Assembly (NCBI GenBank): GCA_023136305.1
Contig: JAGLSF010000073.1
Coordinates: forward strand, 1 to 8,456
Direction: 5' to 3'
DNA: 8,456 bases
DNA from: Spirochaetota bacterium
Lineage (GTDB): Bacteria > Spirochaetota > B62-G9 > DRHN01
This document shows, piece after piece, positions 7,501 to 8,456 of this stretch (position 1 is the first letter of the stretch; each line of letters starts with the position of its first letter). The position numbers and the translations under genes were made by a program. The notes beneath the pieces are model-generated. The model saw nothing but the letters and a program-made list of their open reading frames with translations. It was not told the DNA's origin and did not search any database.

Positions 7501-7748
7501 TAGGGAAGCACAATATCCCTTGATTCGAAAAAAGCTTTCACTCCTTGATATCGAGGCTTTCCGTCGACATATGGAAGATAATCTTCTTCATAGGTAAATG
7601 GTTTAAACTCCGTCCCTTCACTTTCAGATCTGATTTTTATATACTCATCGAATGTATTTTTCCATGCATTAAAATGCACACGGGCAGTCTGAGTTATAAC
7701 ACCATCCAAATCAAACACCGCGCCCTTGCACTGTAAATTCCCCATCAT
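4563..7748 (-). CDS. Fused HAD beta-phosphoglucomutase-like domain and GH65 glycoside phosphorylase/hydrolase
   Basis: A 1061-residue cytosolic two-enzyme fusion with no signal peptide. The HAD domain spans about 1-254: nucleophile and acid/base Asp in FDLDGVITQT (D13, D15), cap segment VDGKPRYQGVKAFF (61-74), ASSS (138-141), KPHPDIF with K174, and VEDAIAGV with E198/D199. This matches beta-phosphoglucomutase-type enzymes, especially those partnered with GH65 proteins as in mycobacteria. The GH65 part begins near 260 (YYGFEPGEEKLRESL). It has the beta-sandwich N region, a helical barrel with GHIFWDEIF (608-616), GPDEFH (748-753) with E751 as predicted catalytic acid, KQADVL (872-877), TSHGSTLS (917-924) at the position of the phosphate site in phosphorylases, and a small C-terminal sandwich from about 986. 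Predicted reaction: phosphorolysis of an alpha-glucosyl disaccharide (trehalose, kojibiose, maltose or nigerose type) to beta-glucose-1-phosphate, then isomerisation to glucose-6-phosphate. Hydrolysis instead is possible. The ATG directly follows the upstream stop, with AGGA 5 bases before it. Confidence 0.93.
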   Translation of the reverse strand: MMGNLQCKGAVFDLDGVITQTARVHFNAWKNTFDEYIKIRSESEGTEFKPFTYEEDYLPYVDGKPRYQGVKAFFESRDIVLPYGEPSDSPDKETICGIGNKKNNSFQTIIAEDGADIYHSTISLIKSLKQRGIKIGVASSSMNCKFILQKTGLIDMFDAVIGGLLSKEIGLKGKPHPDIFLVASENMGVQPNQCLMVEDAIAGVEAGRNGHFALVIGISRNGEKQALLAHGADIAVKDLEELSFRDIDKWFKEGIYKDSWHLTYYGFEPGEEKLRESLTTVGNGYFGTRGCFEGARADEVVHYPGTYIAGVFNKLPSLVYRKTIYNNDLVNCPNWLLIELKIGDSDYIHPSEKEILFYRHSLNMKDGVMSRIITFKDEEERTTTIHSERIASMHNPHIGAIKYTITPHNYSDTITLKSTLDGTVTNYGVARYRELNSKHLYPISVVRENEGISLHVRTTTSKINICMHARNRIFLDNKPLNDVERKVTKDMGVISESLSFHVQKEAPYVLEKLVSIYTSKDTDIQEDPEEVAKRAFLKNNSFDKLCKNHKKVWHDLWNKADFKIEGDRFSQKVVHLHTYHLLVTASVHNKHIDAGMPARGLHGEAYRGHIFWDEIFIFPFYILHFPEIARALLLYRYRRLDAARKYANENGYKGAMYPWQSADDGKEETQITHFNPVSGTWGPDLSRLQRHVSLAIAYNIWEYFYVTNDLDFLHAYGAEMMIEIARFWASIAKYSSNDQRYHIAGIMGPDEFHEKYPEKKRGGIRDNAYTNIMTAWLLHKTVETIEYLPADVLKMLSDKIGFQMIEIDKWNDIVRKLNVVITEDNIISQFDGYMDLLELDWDHYREKYGDIHRLDRILKSEGDSPDKYKVTKQADVLMTYYVLSPGQVKHNLKMMRCEVVDELDLMARNYNYYAKRTSHGSTLSMVVHSAILKYLHSNKKDMWDWFLSALESDIYDTQGGTTAEAIHCGVMGGTLDIIFKSFAGINIFKDYIQIEPNLPAQWLNLSFKVLLRNVWIGIEISQETIKVQYLKGIGEKANIQVGNTTYVLKNHAVLEVPYHTS

Positions 7749-7757
7749 TTACATCCT
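7749..7757 (-). promoter_or_regulatory. Stop/start junction with internal ribosome site
   Basis: Read on the minus strand, AGGA (7757-7754) is followed by TG, the upstream gene's TAA stop (7751-7749) and the ATG of the fusion gene (7748-7746), with no base between stop and start. A second ATG follows in frame at 7745. The ribosome site lies inside the last codons of the upstream gene, so translation of the two genes is probably coupled. Confidence 0.7.
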
Positions 7758-8456
7758 AGTACTCAAATTATTCAAAAGAGAAACGAGTATGTCTGGTTGT
7801 GTAACAAAAAACGAGTTTGGACATACCGCTATAACTTTTTGCTTCAATTCATTATCATCGGTGACAAAAACTGCCCAGGTATCGGCCGTATTTTCTATCG
7901 AAACAGACACCATCGGAATATCTGAGAGTGTATCACCACAAATTAAATTTGGTCCATTGGCCATAATTAAATTTAACTGTCTGTTCAAAAAGGCAACCCC
8001 ATCGCCTTTATCAAAGTCCTTTGGGTCATGAGAGTTACATGCCCGTTTTATTGTTAAAATGATTTCAATATCCTTTCCAGTATCCTCGATAACGAAAAAT
8101 TCTCTTCCCGGATCGATAGCATAGACGATATCTGACACTGTCATCAGAAAATTCCTCGACTTATCCTCTGGTATAGTACCGTAAATATCCTGACGAGAAA
8201 TTGTGGTTTGTCCGAACTTGAACTGAAGGCCTGATCCTATAAGAGAATATATCTCATAATCAGGCTTTTTCACGAGTTGGCTTAATCTTCTGTTTAAGAT
8301 ATCCAGCTTTTCCTGCTTTTCTTTTTCAATTGGGAAACGATTTATATTGCCATTTGTATCGATATACTCTCTTCCTTTAGAGCCCGCATATATTAATGTA
8401 TTCGAAGGATTTATACTAATATCCAGTAATCCAACATTATCGAGTGGAGCAGAGGT
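7749..8456 (-). CDS. HAD phosphatase resembling trehalose-6-phosphate phosphatase (3' part, start outside window)
   Basis: The C-terminal 235 codons are visible. A GTG at 8273 could be mistaken for the start, but the frame stays open from there to the right edge (61 further codons) and the added residues look like protein of the same domain, including LIYAGSKGREYID (visible residues 21-33), which resembles the AG-x-HG-x-E segment of trehalose-6-phosphate phosphatases. Next come a cap-like region, FDKGDGVAFL (147-156), the usual Lys-Gly motif before the last core helix, and GDTLSDIPMV (174-183), the metal-binding HAD motif IV in the GDTxSD form. The catalytic DxDGT segment is not in the window, so activity cannot be judged. 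The domain could be a free phosphatase or the C-terminal half of a bifunctional trehalose-6-phosphate synthase/phosphatase. Coupling to the GH65 fusion supports a disaccharide-phosphate substrate. Other Cof-type or sucrose-phosphatase-like HAD roles remain possible. Confidence 0.8.
   Translation of the reverse strand, partial: TSAPLDNVGLLDISINPSNTLIYAGSKGREYIDTNGNINRFPIEKEKQEKLDILNRRLSQLVKKPDYEIYSLIGSGLQFKFGQTTISRQDIYGTIPEDKSRNFLMTVSDIVYAIDPGREFFVIEDTGKDIEIILTIKRACNSHDPKDFDKGDGVAFLNRQLNLIMANGPNLICGDTLSDIPMVSVSIENTADTWAVFVTDDNELKQKVIAVCPNSFFVTQPDILVSLLNNLSTRM

Overview
This window is bacterial chromosomal DNA with five genes. Four are complete and one runs off the right edge. None is a strong taxonomic marker. 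The mix (a Tex protein, a FabG-like reductase, a HAD–GH65 fusion and a trehalose-phosphatase-like protein) would fit a Gram-negative bacterium, perhaps of the old deltaproteobacterial group. That placement is a guess. I see no transposase, integrase, tRNA, rRNA or CRISPR array.

Layout. Positions 14-958 (minus) encode a PLP-dependent enzyme of the cysteine synthase / cystathionine beta-synthase fold, with an altered substrate loop. Positions 959-1366 are a 408-base divergent intergenic region with inverted repeats and no convincing gene. Positions 1367-3499 (plus) encode Tex, an RNA-binding transcription accessory protein. Positions 3665-4396 (plus) encode a FabG-like short-chain dehydrogenase/reductase with a textbook Shine-Dalgarno. 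Positions 4397-4562 are a convergent spacer. Positions 4563-7748 (minus) encode a 1061-residue fusion of a beta-phosphoglucomutase-type HAD domain and a complete GH65 glycoside phosphorylase/hydrolase. Immediately upstream of it, 7749-8456 (minus) holds the 3' part of a HAD phosphatase resembling trehalose-6-phosphate phosphatase. Its reading frame is open to the window edge, so its start lies outside.

How the genes work together. Only the last two form a clear unit. The stop codon of the phosphatase-like gene abuts the ATG of the fusion gene with no intervening base, so they are almost certainly cotranscribed and translationally coupled. Together they suggest a disaccharide module, most simply trehalose: a phosphatase makes the free disaccharide, the GH65 domain splits it (to beta-glucose-1-phosphate if it is a phosphorylase), and the fused HAD domain converts that to glucose-6-phosphate. 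The substrate is inferred, not shown. This pair is visibly more AT-rich than tex and the reductase gene, which suggests a different origin or different constraints. The three left-hand genes show no obvious functional link to each other or to the sugar module.
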